A stretch of 64,000 nt of DNA from Leptospirillum ferrooxidans C2-3 (GCF_000284315.1 NC_017094.1:341486-405485); one strand, 5' to 3'. Numbered from the stretch's first letter, positions 17,336 to 25,271 are shown. Numbers and translations are program-made. Notes: generated by a model not told the origin, from the sequence alone.

Positions 17336-18166
17336 ATGGAGGAAGGCATGGGAGTTTTGGTAGATTCGGTCAGAAGTATTTCTCTTGAAATTGTTCTGGA
17401 GCGTTTGGGCGCCGAGCGGGATAAAAAGGACAAGCACAACTGGAGAACACCTGTGGGTCGCATGACGGTCACCGGGCCGAAGTTCTTCAACCACGACAAG
17501 AGTACCGGCGGGGGCGGGGCAATCGACCTGGTCATGCACATTCTCCGGGTCGATTTTCGGGAGGCGGTCCGGGTCCTGGGCGGTGTTCCGGAGATTCCAA
17601 GACAATTGCCGACCGTTCTTCCTTCCGGGACTCCGGGGTCCAGGAGTCTTGTCCCCTTTCCGGTTCAGGAAAACTGGATCCACGTCCGGAACTATCTGAC
17701 CCGAGTCCGGAAGCTCTCCGGGCACTTGGTGGATTCCCTGCACCGGGAAGGGACGCTCTATGCCGATAAATACAGGAATGCCGTCTTCCTCTCCGAAACG
17801 GGGAAGGGGGCCGAGCTCAGGGGAACGGGACCCGTCAGCTTTCATGGCTATCGGGGCGAGAAAGCCCCTTTCCGGCTTTCCGGGGTGGGAACGGATCTCT
17901 TTTTTGTGGAGTCGGCGATCGACGCCATGAGCCTCCGGGATCTTGCATTTCCCGGGACCATTCTTTCCTTCGGAGGGTGTGCCAAGGGACTGATCCAGAA
18001 CTACGGACGCGAAGCACGGGAAAAAGGACTGAAGGTTTTGGCGGGCTTCGACAATGACCGGGCGGGGGAGTCGTTCTTCGAGGCCCTCAAGGAGTCCGTT
18101 CCCGAGGCAGGGAGAATCCTTCCCCAAGGAAAGGACTGGAACGAGGAACTCCTGAAGATTGCCTGA
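17336..18166 (+). CDS. TOPRIM/DUF3991-like primase-related protein
   Basis: The 276-residue protein has an N-terminal region like the CHC2-type domain of DUF3991 proteins but without clear zinc cysteines (WRTPVGRMTV, FFNHDKSTGGGGAIDLVMHIL). The C-terminal half is a TOPRIM domain: LFFVESAIDAMSLRDL carries the conserved Glu, and AGFDNDRAGESFF gives the DxD pair. Such proteins are primase-like partners of plasmid replication and relaxation genes. ATG 17336 has GGGGAG upstream; ATG 17348 has GGAGG, so either may be used. The frame is open further upstream to 17078, but that part runs through the iteron cluster and is probably not translated. Confidence 0.7.
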   Translation: MEEGMGVLVDSVRSISLEIVLERLGAERDKKDKHNWRTPVGRMTVTGPKFFNHDKSTGGGGAIDLVMHILRVDFREAVRVLGGVPEIPRQLPTVLPSGTPGSRSLVPFPVQENWIHVRNYLTRVRKLSGHLVDSLHREGTLYADKYRNAVFLSETGKGAELRGTGPVSFHGYRGEKAPFRLSGVGTDLFFVESAIDAMSLRDLAFPGTILSFGGCAKGLIQNYGREAREKGLKVLAGFDNDRAGESFFEALKESVPEAGRILPQGKDWNEELLKIA

Positions 18167-18243
18167 TCTTCTTTTCCGTAGGAGAAGCTTCTTCTCGTCG
18201 ACGGTCTGGAGGTGAAAGGGCTTGGCAAGAAACCTTCCTGCAC

Positions 18244-18290
18244 TGTCGTACCTTTTTTGTCGTACAATGAGAACTGTGAAAGAGAGGAGG
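18244..18290 (+). promoter_or_regulatory. Direct repeats before the 66-residue gene
   Basis: TGTCGTAC occurs at 18244-18251 and again at 18259-18266, and the second copy runs into TACAAT, a good -10 hexamer (18264-18269). A protein binding the repeats would cover the promoter. A strong AGGAGG ribosome site lies at 18285-18290. Confidence 0.4.
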
Positions 18291-18298
18291 TGATAGAC

Positions 18299-18499
18299 AT
18301 GAAGCCAGACAGACAATCAATCCGGGAGATTCACGGGAATCTTCTTCTCAAGGTTTCCGGTGAGTATGCCCGACAACGGGCAGAAGCCGGCGTTCCTCTG
18401 GAGCAGTACCCGTTCTTCCTGGACGAAGAGGGAATGACTCGCCTGCCTGAGGACGTTAGAGAAAAAGCCCAAGCGTGGCTTTCGAAAAACAGAAGATAA
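18299..18499 (+). CDS. Small protein of the mobile element, unknown
   Basis: ATG 18299 follows GAGAGGAGGTGATAGAC, a very strong ribosome site, which is the main support for this 66-residue gene. The sequence MKPDRQSIREIHGNLLLKVSG through EKAQAWLSKNRR is hydrophilic, with no membrane helix or known motif. It stands alone between the TOPRIM gene and the mobilisation block. Function unknown. Confidence 0.6.
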   Translation: MKPDRQSIREIHGNLLLKVSGEYARQRAEAGVPLEQYPFFLDEEGMTRLPEDVREKAQAWLSKNRR

Positions 18500-18610
18500 A
18501 ATCCGCCCAAGAGCGTATCCGATAAAATCCAAGACAAATTTCCCAAGCACCTGAAAACCAATTCCGAACTGAAAATCCAAAGCAAAAACTGAGCTAAGCC
18601 AGCATACGCC

Positions 18611-18805
18611 CTGTCTAGCGACAGTTCGTACCGTCGGCAGCTTGCGCCACCGACTTGCTGGCCAGAGGGGGAGCCCCCTGGACCCCCAGAAGCAGAGTCG
18701 CTCCTTCTCCCGGGATTCTTACCCGAGAGGTGGACGGCTCTGCCTTCCTTCGTCCTTTGTGCCTTTCGTCCGGGATTCGGAACCTTCGCGGGTTCCCAAT
18801 CCCGG
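18611..18805. other. Hairpin-rich region upstream of mobC, candidate oriT
   Basis: No gene is seen between 18500 and 18890. The region holds three inverted repeats: CTGTC-TAGC-GACAG (18611-18624), CCAGAGGGGG-AG-CCCCCTGG (18662-18681, one bulge), and a large one with arms 18770-18784 and 18790-18805 (CCGGGATTCGGAACC, 14 of 15 paired, 5-base loop). Relaxase origins usually lie just upstream of mobCA and contain such repeats. The nick site cannot be named from sequence alone. Confidence 0.45.
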
Positions 18806-18890
18806 CACTGGCCTCTTGGCCCGGCACGTCAGTCCTCGAAGGCAATGAGCGTCCAGGGATTTGTTCAACCATTTTCTGATCGGAGGTTTT

Positions 18891-19193
18891 ATGGATAGGA
18901 AGCGATTACTGACGGTGCGGTTTTCTGAAGAGGACTACGCCCGGATTGTCGAAAAGGCCCAACTTGCGGGCCGTCCTCTCTCCGTTCTGGTGCGGGACGC
19001 ATTGGGACGAGTGAAGACTTGGACCGCCCAAGACCGGGCCGCCTTTCGGGAGAGAACTCTGGCCCACGCCCGGATTGGAGCCGCCTTGGGAGACATGGCC
19101 CGGTCGGTTCGGCAAAACCCGTCCGTTGCTCCTCGAATCATACCGGAGCTCCAGAAAATATACGACGTTCTTTTCAGGGAGACGCACCCATGA
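18891..19193 (+). CDS. mobC: MobC-like mobilisation accessory protein
   Basis: The 100-residue protein begins MDRKRLLTVRFSEEDYARIVEKAQLAGRP in pieces typical of a ribbon-helix-helix N-terminus, followed by a helical part that contains IGAALGDMARSVRQNP, as in MbeC/MobC proteins that help the relaxase melt oriT. CGGAGG precedes ATG 18891. The stop overlaps the mobA start (ATGA). The placement directly before a ColE1-type relaxase supports the call. Confidence 0.75.
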   Translation: MDRKRLLTVRFSEEDYARIVEKAQLAGRPLSVLVRDALGRVKTWTAQDRAAFRERTLAHARIGAALGDMARSVRQNPSVAPRIIPELQKIYDVLFRETHP

Positions 19194-20071
19194 TTGTCAA
19201 GCTTTTCCGCCGGGGGACCGGAAGGGGATCTGGCCCCGTCGACTACCTTCTCGGGGAGACGGACTCGAACGGAGAGCCCCGTCCCCACACGCCCGAGATT
19301 CTGTTCGGCGATCCGGACACGATCCGGGACGTGATCGACAGCCTGGACTTCCGGCACAAGTACACCTCCGGGGTGCTGAGCTTTGCGACCGAAGAGCGAC
19401 CGAGCCCGTCCCAGCAGGAGCAGGTGATACGCGAATTCGAAGATCTGGCCTTTGCCGGGCTCTCCCGGGATCGGGTTCTTGTCCTCTGGGTCCGGCACAC
19501 CGGCAAGGACGGACGGGTGGAACTCCATTTTGTTATTCCCAAGGTGGACCTTGTCACCGGAAAACAGTTCAATGCCTTTCCACCGGGGTGGCGGAAAGAC
19601 TTCAAGGACTGGAAAAACATGACGAACCTCAGGAACGGGTGGGCCGATCCGGAGGACCCCAATCGTGCCCGGGTTCGCTCCCCCGGCGAGAATGAGTCCC
19701 CGTCCCGGAGCCGGGAGAAAGAGCGGCTGACAGATCTTCTGATCGTCCGTATTAAAGAGGGAAGGATTCACGACCGGAAGGGGGTGGTCGACGCTTTGAA
19801 GGAGCAAGGTTATGAGGTAGGACGATTGTCGGCAGATTACCTGTCGGTCAAAAAGCCTGGAGAAAAGCCACTTCGCTTGAAGGGGGGAATTTTTGCCGAG
19901 TCTTTTTCCCTGGAAGAGTCGGAAAAGGTCCGGACCGCCGACCGGGCGGAACGGCTGGGGAAGGCCATTCGGGGATCGGCCCTGGCCCGGGGACGCCGGG
20001 AGCGGCAGACCCAGGCGCGATACGAGACGGTGAGGGGGACAGAAATTCGGGAGAAGGTCAACAATGGCTGA
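19190..20071 (+). CDS. mobA: MobA relaxase, ColE1/MbeA type
   Basis: The 293-residue relaxase matches the MbeA pattern closely: MIVKLFRRGTGRGSGPVDYLLG, KYTSGVLSF, VLWVRHTGKDGRVELHFVIP and LRLKGGIFAESF. This family uses an H-E-N triad in place of the common three-His motif; here the His is in WVRH and the Glu in RVEL, but the third residue is His where ColE1 relaxases have Asn. It would nick the element at oriT and lead the strand into a recipient. It is coupled to mobC and overlaps the coupling-protein gene by eight bases. The C-terminal part is basic. Confidence 0.85.
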   Translation: MIVKLFRRGTGRGSGPVDYLLGETDSNGEPRPHTPEILFGDPDTIRDVIDSLDFRHKYTSGVLSFATEERPSPSQQEQVIREFEDLAFAGLSRDRVLVLWVRHTGKDGRVELHFVIPKVDLVTGKQFNAFPPGWRKDFKDWKNMTNLRNGWADPEDPNRARVRSPGENESPSRSREKERLTDLLIVRIKEGRIHDRKGVVDALKEQGYEVGRLSADYLSVKKPGEKPLRLKGGIFAESFSLEESEKVRTADRAERLGKAIRGSALARGRRERQTQARYETVRGTEIREKVNNG

Positions 20072-22130
20072 ATACATGGTCGATCTGAATTCCGGGTCTT
20101 CTGAAACCTCGACGGAAGGGAATTCCGGACCCAATCCGGAAGTCCAATCCCAGGCATTTCTTCCCCTCCCCGCGAAACGACCCAAGCGACTGAAATATAG
20201 ACCTTCCGTAAAAGTTCCGGAAGAACGGGAAGGTCGGGACTGGAGCAGTGGGCTCTTGTTTTTCGTCGTGGTTTCGGCGGTCGTTTCCGGCGCATTGTGG
20301 TTTGGACTCTGGCACATTCCCGGACTGGCCCCTTGGCCCTTTCCTGCCACGGACGCCAAAGGGAACAATGTGTCTTTGGATCTATCCCTTCTTTGGATCC
20401 TCCATTTTTTTCACCTTGCTCCTTTCAACGGGTATGACTGGGACAGCGTGCGGCTCTGGCTCAGCAACCAAGGCTTCCTTTGGTCATTCGAAGGAATTCT
20501 GGCCCTGTCTCTGGGGAGCGGCCTTGTTGTGGGCACTTTCGCCTTTTTGGGAGTCTCCCGGGGGCGGCTGAAAAAAGTCCATGTTGTCGGAAAGCGGATA
20601 TTCAACAGTGCCGCCGACGCAACCCGGGAACTACGGGGAGAGGTCGCCAAGTCGGGCCAGGGAATATCGATTCACCCTGACGTTCCGATCTCCCGGGATC
20701 GGGAAACCCGTCATTTCTTCGTTCTCGGGGCGATCGGATCCGGCAAGACCCAGGTCATATTTAACATATTGCAGTCGATCCTTCACCGAATGCGTTCCGG
20801 TCCGGAAGACCGTCTGATTCTCTACGACAACAAAAGTGACATTACCGCAGGACTTCCCGTTGCCGATTCGGAAATGATTCTCCTTGCGCCCTGGGACGCG
20901 CGGACCTGGGCGTGGGACGTGGGCAAGGATATCGAGAACGCCACCGACGCGGCGACCTTTGCCGAGAGGCTGATCCCGGAAAGCAAGGACAAATTCTGGT
21001 CGGAGGCTCCCCGTCAGATCGTCAAAGCCTGCATTCAACACCTTCAGACGACCCGTGGGACCGAATGGTCGTGGAAAGAATTGTCAAAAGCCCTGAACTC
21101 GCCGGAGACGATTCTGGGGGCGGTCATGCTGTATGCTCCGAATCTGGCCCCGGTCTTCGTCGGGGCGGGAGGGGGGCCGACCAGCACGGGAGCCAGTCTG
21201 CTGTCTTCAATGAATGCCTTTACAGGATCGATCGACGATCTGTGCCGGGCGTGGGACAATACCGATCCGTTCACCGGGCAGGAAATCGAACCGGGCCGGA
21301 TCGTTCCCCGGATTTCTCTCCGAGAGTGGGCCCTGACCCCGGTCGTTTCCCGCCGGACGATCATTCTCCAGGGGAACAAGCGCTACCTGACCCTGGAACG
21401 GGCATATATTCAGGCCATTGTCAGCGCCTTTGGGGGGATCATGAATTCCCCCGAAATGCCGGATTCGAAGAGCCGCCGGATCTGGTTTCTCCTAGACGAA
21501 TTTCCTCAACTCGGCAAGCTCGAACACTTCGCGCAATACTTGGAGGTGGGCCGTTCCAAGGGCTTGTGCGTTCTCCTCGGACTCCAGGATCTCTCCCAGC
21601 TCCGGGAGATTTATGGCCGGGAAACGGCGGACGTCTGGGCCGCAATTTGCGGGACGTATATCGTGTGCCGGAGCCAGGGCGTGGAAACGGTCCGGTGGCT
21701 GACCCAGTTTTTCGGAGAGAGGACCATAAGAACCCGACGGGTCTCTCTTTCGAACTCCGAGAAAGGTTTGAGAAAAACAATCACCGAGGTTGTCGAATCC
21801 GAACCTGTGGTGACGGGTCACGATCTCAATGGTCTGGGGGATAACAAGGGCACCAGTCCCGGGATCCTGGCCCTTCTGTCTCTCAATACCGGCCATGGGG
21901 TCTATCGCCTCGTGTGGCCGTATGTCACCCTTCCCAGGGTCCGGGAAAACCAGATCCCGGCGGGGTGGACGACCGCTTCGCCAAAAACGGCGCCGATTCC
22001 TCCCGAAATACGGAGAGAGTCCGGAAGGACCAAACGGAGAGGAAAAGGCGGAGAAAAAAAGAGCGAAGAGGAACCCTCGACCGGTCCCAATGACCAGGAA
22101 TCCATTGATCCATTTTATGACGTCAGGTAA
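20064..22130 (+). CDS. VirD4/TraD-like type IV coupling protein
   Basis: A 688-residue protein with two N-terminal membrane helices (about 60-85 and 140-165), then the ATPase: Walker A LGAIGSGKTQV near residue 222-230 and Walker B IWFLLDEFPQLGKL near 472-485, followed by QDLSQLREIYGRETADVWAAICGTY, characteristic of TraD/TraG coupling proteins. It would bring the MobA-DNA complex to a secretion channel. No other mating-pore gene is visible nearby, so the element would use a helper channel. The start overlaps mobA. The C-terminus is Lys/Glu-rich and probably flexible. Confidence 0.85.
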   Translation: MAEYMVDLNSGSSETSTEGNSGPNPEVQSQAFLPLPAKRPKRLKYRPSVKVPEEREGRDWSSGLLFFVVVSAVVSGALWFGLWHIPGLAPWPFPATDAKGNNVSLDLSLLWILHFFHLAPFNGYDWDSVRLWLSNQGFLWSFEGILALSLGSGLVVGTFAFLGVSRGRLKKVHVVGKRIFNSAADATRELRGEVAKSGQGISIHPDVPISRDRETRHFFVLGAIGSGKTQVIFNILQSILHRMRSGPEDRLILYDNKSDITAGLPVADSEMILLAPWDARTWAWDVGKDIENATDAATFAERLIPESKDKFWSEAPRQIVKACIQHLQTTRGTEWSWKELSKALNSPETILGAVMLYAPNLAPVFVGAGGGPTSTGASLLSSMNAFTGSIDDLCRAWDNTDPFTGQEIEPGRIVPRISLREWALTPVVSRRTIILQGNKRYLTLERAYIQAIVSAFGGIMNSPEMPDSKSRRIWFLLDEFPQLGKLEHFAQYLEVGRSKGLCVLLGLQDLSQLREIYGRETADVWAAICGTYIVCRSQGVETVRWLTQFFGERTIRTRRVSLSNSEKGLRKTITEVVESEPVVTGHDLNGLGDNKGTSPGILALLSLNTGHGVYRLVWPYVTLPRVRENQIPAGWTTASPKTAPIPPEIRRESGRTKRRGKGGEKKSEEEPSTGPNDQESIDPFYDVR

Positions 22131-22134
22131 GAGC

Positions 22135-22162
22135 TTGACGCATGATCGATCCATGCTAGAAT
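22135..22162 (+). promoter_or_regulatory. Sigma-70-type promoter for the small-gene cluster
   Basis: TTGACG at 22135-22140 and TAGAAT at 22157-22162 are separated by 16 bases, a near-consensus pair. It lies directly after the coupling-protein stop and would start a transcript covering the small proteins and ardC. Confidence 0.55.
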
Positions 22163-22304
22163 GAAAGCATTCCAGACGTTGTTGCCTCACGTCGTCTCGC
22201 CCTTTTCGGTCGCCGGGACAAAGCAGGCAAATTAACGCAAGTCAAAAAGCCAATCCAAAGAAAAAATCCCAAAGCAATCAAAAAAACACTGAAAGCCACG
22301 TGTA

Positions 22305-22373
22305 GGCGGGTTCTCGTCAGTCGACCCCCGCTTTCTCCTCTTGGGATCCCCGGTCCCGACCAAGAGAGAACAC
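22305..22373 (+). promoter_or_regulatory. Leader hairpin A before a small membrane protein
   Basis: GCGGG (22306-22310) pairs with CCCGC (22327-22331); a pyrimidine stretch TTTCTCCTC follows; then CTCTTGG (22338-22344) pairs with CCAAGAG (22360-22366), covering the purine-rich AGAGAG ribosome site before ATG 22374. It is the most divergent of four related leaders in this cluster. Confidence 0.4.
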
Positions 22374-22523
22374 ATGATCATGAAAATCATTATCGGCGTC
22401 TTGGGCGCTCTTTCGTGGTTCTTGGCTCTGGGAGTGGTTTTTTCCTGTTTTCGGCTTCATGGGGAGTGCGGGGAAAAAATGGACGGTATCGGGGGAATTT
22501 TCCGTTCGGTGCTCGGACAATAA
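22374..22523 (+). CDS. Small one-helix membrane protein, unknown
   Basis: The 49-residue product has one strong hydrophobic helix (IIIGVLGALSWFLALGVVFSC) and a short polar tail with HGECGEKMDG. AGAGAG precedes ATG 22374; ATG 22380 is the alternative start. It may be an entry-exclusion or regulatory peptide of the mobile element, but nothing in the sequence proves that. Confidence 0.5.
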   Translation: MIMKIIIGVLGALSWFLALGVVFSCFRLHGECGEKMDGIGGIFRSVLGQ

Positions 22524-22535
22524 TCAAGACCCACA

Positions 22536-22588
22536 GCGGGTAAACGCGGCCCGCTCCTTCCGGAACGGGCTTTTTTCGGGAGGGCGGC
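22536..22588 (+). promoter_or_regulatory. Leader hairpin B with terminator-like alternative fold
   Basis: GCGGG (22536-22540) can pair with CCCGC (22550-22554), loop TAAACGCGG. Alternatively GCCCG (22549-22553) pairs with CGGGC (22566-22570), followed by six T (22571-22576), an intrinsic terminator shape. The two folds share CCCG and exclude each other. CTCCTTCC in the loop is complementary to the GGGAGG ribosome site at 22578-22583, five bases before ATG 22589. Confidence 0.5.
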
Positions 22589-22711
22589 ATGGAGATTGCT
22601 CAAGAGTGTGAAAATCGGGAGGACTGGATCGACTGGCTCTCCGAGGAAGAACTGGAACGTGAGCTGGACAAAATGGAGTCGTATTACCGAAACCTCGGGG
22701 TAATCGACTAA
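22589..22711 (+). CDS. Very small acidic protein, unknown
   Basis: ATG 22589 to TAA 22709-22711 encodes 40 residues: MEIAQECENREDWIDWLSEE, then helix-forming ELERELDKMESYYRN. GGGAGG lies five bases before the start. It is strongly acidic and probably helical. The support is the ribosome site, the repeated leader that also precedes the neighbouring genes, and the tight packing. Function unknown; a DNA-mimic or antirestriction role is only a guess from its charge and its neighbour ardC. Confidence 0.5.
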   Translation: MEIAQECENREDWIDWLSEEELERELDKMESYYRNLGVID

Positions 22712-22722
22712 GTCAAGCCCAA

Positions 22723-22784
22723 TGCGGGCATGTGTCTTGTGCCCGCTTCCTTCTGGGAGGGGCACGCAACCAGGAGGAAAGAAA
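22723..22784 (+). promoter_or_regulatory. Leader hairpin C before ardC
   Basis: GCGGGCA (22724-22730) pairs with TGCCCGC (22740-22746), loop nine bases as in copy B. The alternative fold pairs GTGCCC (22739-22744) with GGGCAC (22760-22765). The bases differ from copies B and D, yet both pairings are kept. No T run follows. The loop CTTCCTTCT can pair with the AGGAGG ribosome site (22772-22777). Confidence 0.5.
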
Positions 22785-23657
22785 ATGAACACGCAAGAAT
22801 TCTACGCGCAGATTACGGAGAAAATGATCCACGCCCTGGAATCCGGGACCGCGCCTTGGACCCGGCCCTGGAAAGTGACCGGGGACGGTGTGCCTGTAAA
22901 TGCTTTGACCGGGAAGCCCTACCGGGGCGTGAATGCGCTGAACTTGTCCTGGCATGCCCTGTCAATGGGTGTACCGGACATGCGGTATGCCACCTTCAAA
23001 CAAGCCGTCGAGGCGGGCTGGAAAATTCGGGGAGGATCCAAAGGGATCCCGATCCTGAAGCTCGTTCCGGTGGAGAAAAAAGAGAAAGAAGGGCGGGAAG
23101 AGGAGCCTCCCGGCAATTCCGGAGACCTTCTGATTCCTAAAGTCTATTTTGTCTTTGGGGCTCCGGACCTGGAAGGGATTCCCGCACTGGAAGAAAAACC
23201 GAAACCGGCAGACTGGAGTGGCAAGGCGGAAGAGATCAGGTCAAGGCTTTCGACGGCTCTCAATGTCCCGGTGAATCACGGAGGCGGACGGGCGTTCTAC
23301 TCGCGCACCGACGACCGGATCCAAATGCCGGGGGAAGGAAATTTCGAAGGTGAAAAGGCGTATCTCGGGACTCTTCTTCATGAGTTCGCTCATGCAACGG
23401 GCCATGAAAAAAGGCTAAACAGGTCCTTTGGGGTCTACGGGGATCCGGATTACGCCTTTGAGGAGCTGGTCGCAGAAATGACGAGCCTCTTTGTGGCCAT
23501 GTCGACGGGGATTAGTCCGGCGGAGGCCCATTTCAAAAACCATGCGGCCTATGTCCGTTCCTGGATCGAGGCGCTGGAGAAAGACAAGAAGGCATTGGTC
23601 CGGGCGTCGAAACTCGCTCAGACTGCTTGTGATCTTCTGGTAAACACCATGCAATAA
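22785..23657 (+). CDS. ardC: ArdC-like antirestriction protein
   Basis: The 290-residue protein has the N-terminal ssDNA-binding domain of ArdC (FYAQITEKMIHALESGTAPWTRPW, NALTGKPYRGVNALNL, TFKQAVEAGWKIRGGSKG) and a C-terminal zincin peptidase domain with HEFAH at 199-203 followed by the downstream acid region YAFEELVAEM. ArdC proteins protect incoming single-stranded DNA against host restriction during transfer. Its location in a mobilisable element beside a host type I R-M island makes biological sense. ATG 22785 has AGGAGG at seven bases. It is complete and shows no lesion. Confidence 0.85.
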   Translation: MNTQEFYAQITEKMIHALESGTAPWTRPWKVTGDGVPVNALTGKPYRGVNALNLSWHALSMGVPDMRYATFKQAVEAGWKIRGGSKGIPILKLVPVEKKEKEGREEEPPGNSGDLLIPKVYFVFGAPDLEGIPALEEKPKPADWSGKAEEIRSRLSTALNVPVNHGGGRAFYSRTDDRIQMPGEGNFEGEKAYLGTLLHEFAHATGHEKRLNRSFGVYGDPDYAFEELVAEMTSLFVAMSTGISPAEAHFKNHAAYVRSWIEALEKDKKALVRASKLAQTACDLLVNTMQ

Positions 23658-23666
23658 AGGACCATT

Positions 23667-23725
23667 GGCGGGCGTAAACTTCGGCCCGCCTCCTTCTGGA
23701 GCGGGCTCTTTTCCGGGAGGACAAA
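23667..23725 (+). promoter_or_regulatory. Leader hairpin D with terminator-like alternative fold
   Basis: GGCGGGC (23667-23673) pairs with GCCCGCC (23684-23690), loop GTAAACTTCG. The alternative pairs GCCCGC (23684-23689) with GCGGGC (23701-23706), followed by TCTTTT. CCTCCTTCT between them is complementary to GGGAGG (23715-23720), five bases before ATG 23726. It is closest to copy B (shared GTAAAC loop). Confidence 0.5.
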
Positions 23726-23941
23726 ATGGATATTCGAGACAAGGTCATTGTGGTGAAGGTGCCGGAAGGTCAGGCTTCAGAACTAAAAAACGGCACTCTG
23801 ACGAAAAAGGCCGTACTGGAAAAGCTTGAGGCGGAATTTGTTCGGGTGAGCGCTCACTATTACAAGGAAAAGTCGGAGTACTATGAGGGATACCGCGAAG
23901 GGTTGTCCCAGGCACTCTGGTTCTTGAAAAAAATGGAATAG
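23726..23941 (+). CDS. Small coiled protein of the mobile element, unknown
   Basis: The 71-residue product (MDIRDKVIVVKVPEGQASEL, then KKAVLEKLEAEFVRVSAHYY) has a beta strand followed by a long charged helix. GGGAGG lies five bases before the ATG. No family is recognised. It is the last rightward gene of the element, and a terminator follows about 50 bases later. Confidence 0.55.
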   Translation: MDIRDKVIVVKVPEGQASELKNGTLTKKAVLEKLEAEFVRVSAHYYKEKSEYYEGYREGLSQALWFLKKME

Positions 23942-23947
23942 TCGGGA

Positions 23948-24027
23948 AGGATCGTCCGCTGACGGGGCGATCCTTACACGTATTGAAAAATTAAAATGGG
24001 AACGGAGCCCGTCTGTTCCCATTTTTG
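23948..24027 (+). terminator. Rho-independent terminator at the end of the mobile-element operon
   Basis: AAAATGGGAAC (from 23993) pairs with GTTCCCATTTT around an 11-base loop and ends in T5. A second hairpin, GGATCG...CGATCC, lies just before it at 23948-23972. They stand between the rightward small genes and the leftward integrase gene and can serve both directions. Confidence 0.65.
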
Positions 24028-24193
24028 TGAGAATATTGTCAAACACTTCATAGAATAAGTCCTTGCAATCCTCAATCTGACCATATAGCGTTATTGATTT
24101 TCTGATCAGTCGTGTATTGGCTCAGGGCGTATACTGCCAAATTGTTGCGGGAATCCAACCAATTACAGCCCAAAATCCCCAAGAAGTTCCAGT

Positions 24194-25246
24194 CTATTTT
24201 TCCGGAGCGGAAGCCTTGTGATTCGTGGAAGACTCCCACATTTTCTTCCCGAGTTCCTCGCCTGTCGGATTGTAATATCGCATGACCATGTTCAAGACTT
24301 TGTGCCCAAGGATTTTTGCCAATTCGTGGGCTTGATAGATCCCGGCAAGTCTTGTGGCCGCCGTATGACGGAGATCGTGAAAACGAATATCTTTTAGCCC
24401 TGTAGACTTGGCCGCCGCAGCGAAAACCTGTGAAACCCGGTCGGGGCCTATTCCCCATAGGTTGCCCTTAATACCGATCACTTGGCTATTGAGCACTTCC
24501 TTTAATGTTTCCAAAGCTACAGTGGAGAGAGGAACTTCACGAGAGGACCCATTTTTCGTTTCTTCAAGCTTGACGATCTTCCTGTTAATATCGATATTGG
24601 TTCTTGTCAAAGACATGATTTCTCCCCGTCTCATGCCTGTCTCCACTGCCAACAAGACAATATGTTGCATTTCTTTCGACAAGTGTTTGAGTAGTTCGTT
24701 CTGTTCTTCAAAAGAAAGGGTCCGCTCCCTGCTTTTAAACAGGTTATTTGCTTTCTTCCCCGGATTTGTCCCTTTGGTTCTTCTGATCGGATTGACTAAA
24801 CCGGGCATGTCCCAGTGCTCCCGTGCCACGTTAAAAAGGTGGCTCACGATTGCAAGGTCAAGCCGGATTGTTCGCTCAGAAATACCTGCACCACGGCGAG
24901 CTTGCTCGTATTCAAAAATATCTTGCGGTCGAATGGTTGCCAGATATCGTTGTGCGAGCGCATTTACTTTCCAGGACCGGATTCGTTTTTTCTCCTGGGA
25001 GTATCCTTTTTTGTATTTTGAAACTTCTTCTTCATACCGGCTCAAAGCCTCGGACAATGTCGTGTTCTCAGCTTCTTTCCGTGAAACGAAAATGCCCCGA
25101 TCTATTTCCGACTCGATCTCCCTCGCCCATTTTTCAGCGTCCTCGCGCTTGTCAAACGAATGCATTTGGGCAGGGTAGCCTTTTCGCCGGATTTTTGCTT
25201 CCCATACCGTAGAATCTGCCAGTTTGCGTTTATAGAAACTCGCCAT
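24194..25246 (-). CDS. int: Tyrosine recombinase integrase
   Basis: The 350-residue integrase has an N-terminal arm-binding part, a SAM-like core-binding domain (about 70-170) and a catalytic domain with TGMRRGEI (first Arg), HDLRHTAATRL (HxxR), LGHKVLNMVMRYYN (His and nucleophilic Tyr). All catalytic residues are present. The gene starts about 100 bases from the 3' end of tRNA-Leu and points away from it, the usual arrangement for tRNA-targeting elements. It should insert and excise the element that carries mobA and the replication genes. Confidence 0.9.
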   Translation of the reverse strand: MASFYKRKLADSTVWEAKIRRKGYPAQMHSFDKREDAEKWAREIESEIDRGIFVSRKEAENTTLSEALSRYEEEVSKYKKGYSQEKKRIRSWKVNALAQRYLATIRPQDIFEYEQARRGAGISERTIRLDLAIVSHLFNVAREHWDMPGLVNPIRRTKGTNPGKKANNLFKSRERTLSFEEQNELLKHLSKEMQHIVLLAVETGMRRGEIMSLTRTNIDINRKIVKLEETKNGSSREVPLSTVALETLKEVLNSQVIGIKGNLWGIGPDRVSQVFAAAAKSTGLKDIRFHDLRHTAATRLAGIYQAHELAKILGHKVLNMVMRYYNPTGEELGKKMWESSTNHKASAPEK

Positions 25247-25271
25247 TCTTCCTCCTCGTATTTTTTCTGAG

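Noticed and set aside
17036-18316. Minus-strand open frame of 426 codons opposite the TOPRIM gene
   Set aside because: It runs across the iteron cluster and antisense to a protein with clear TOPRIM motifs; no recognised domain.
18500-18890. CRISPR array in the repeat-rich region before mobC
   Set aside because: Repeats are inverted hairpins of different sequence and not regularly spaced direct repeats; no cas gene is present.
18935-20368. Minus-strand open frame of 477 codons opposite mobC and mobA
   Set aside because: Antisense to genes with strong MobC/MobA patterns; Arg/Pro-rich translation typical of a shadow frame.
22508-22517. GGTGCTCGG matching the tRNA-Leu 3' end, also near 16217
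   Set aside because: Only nine bases match, both lie inside genes, and no extended direct repeat is found; not accepted as attachment sites.
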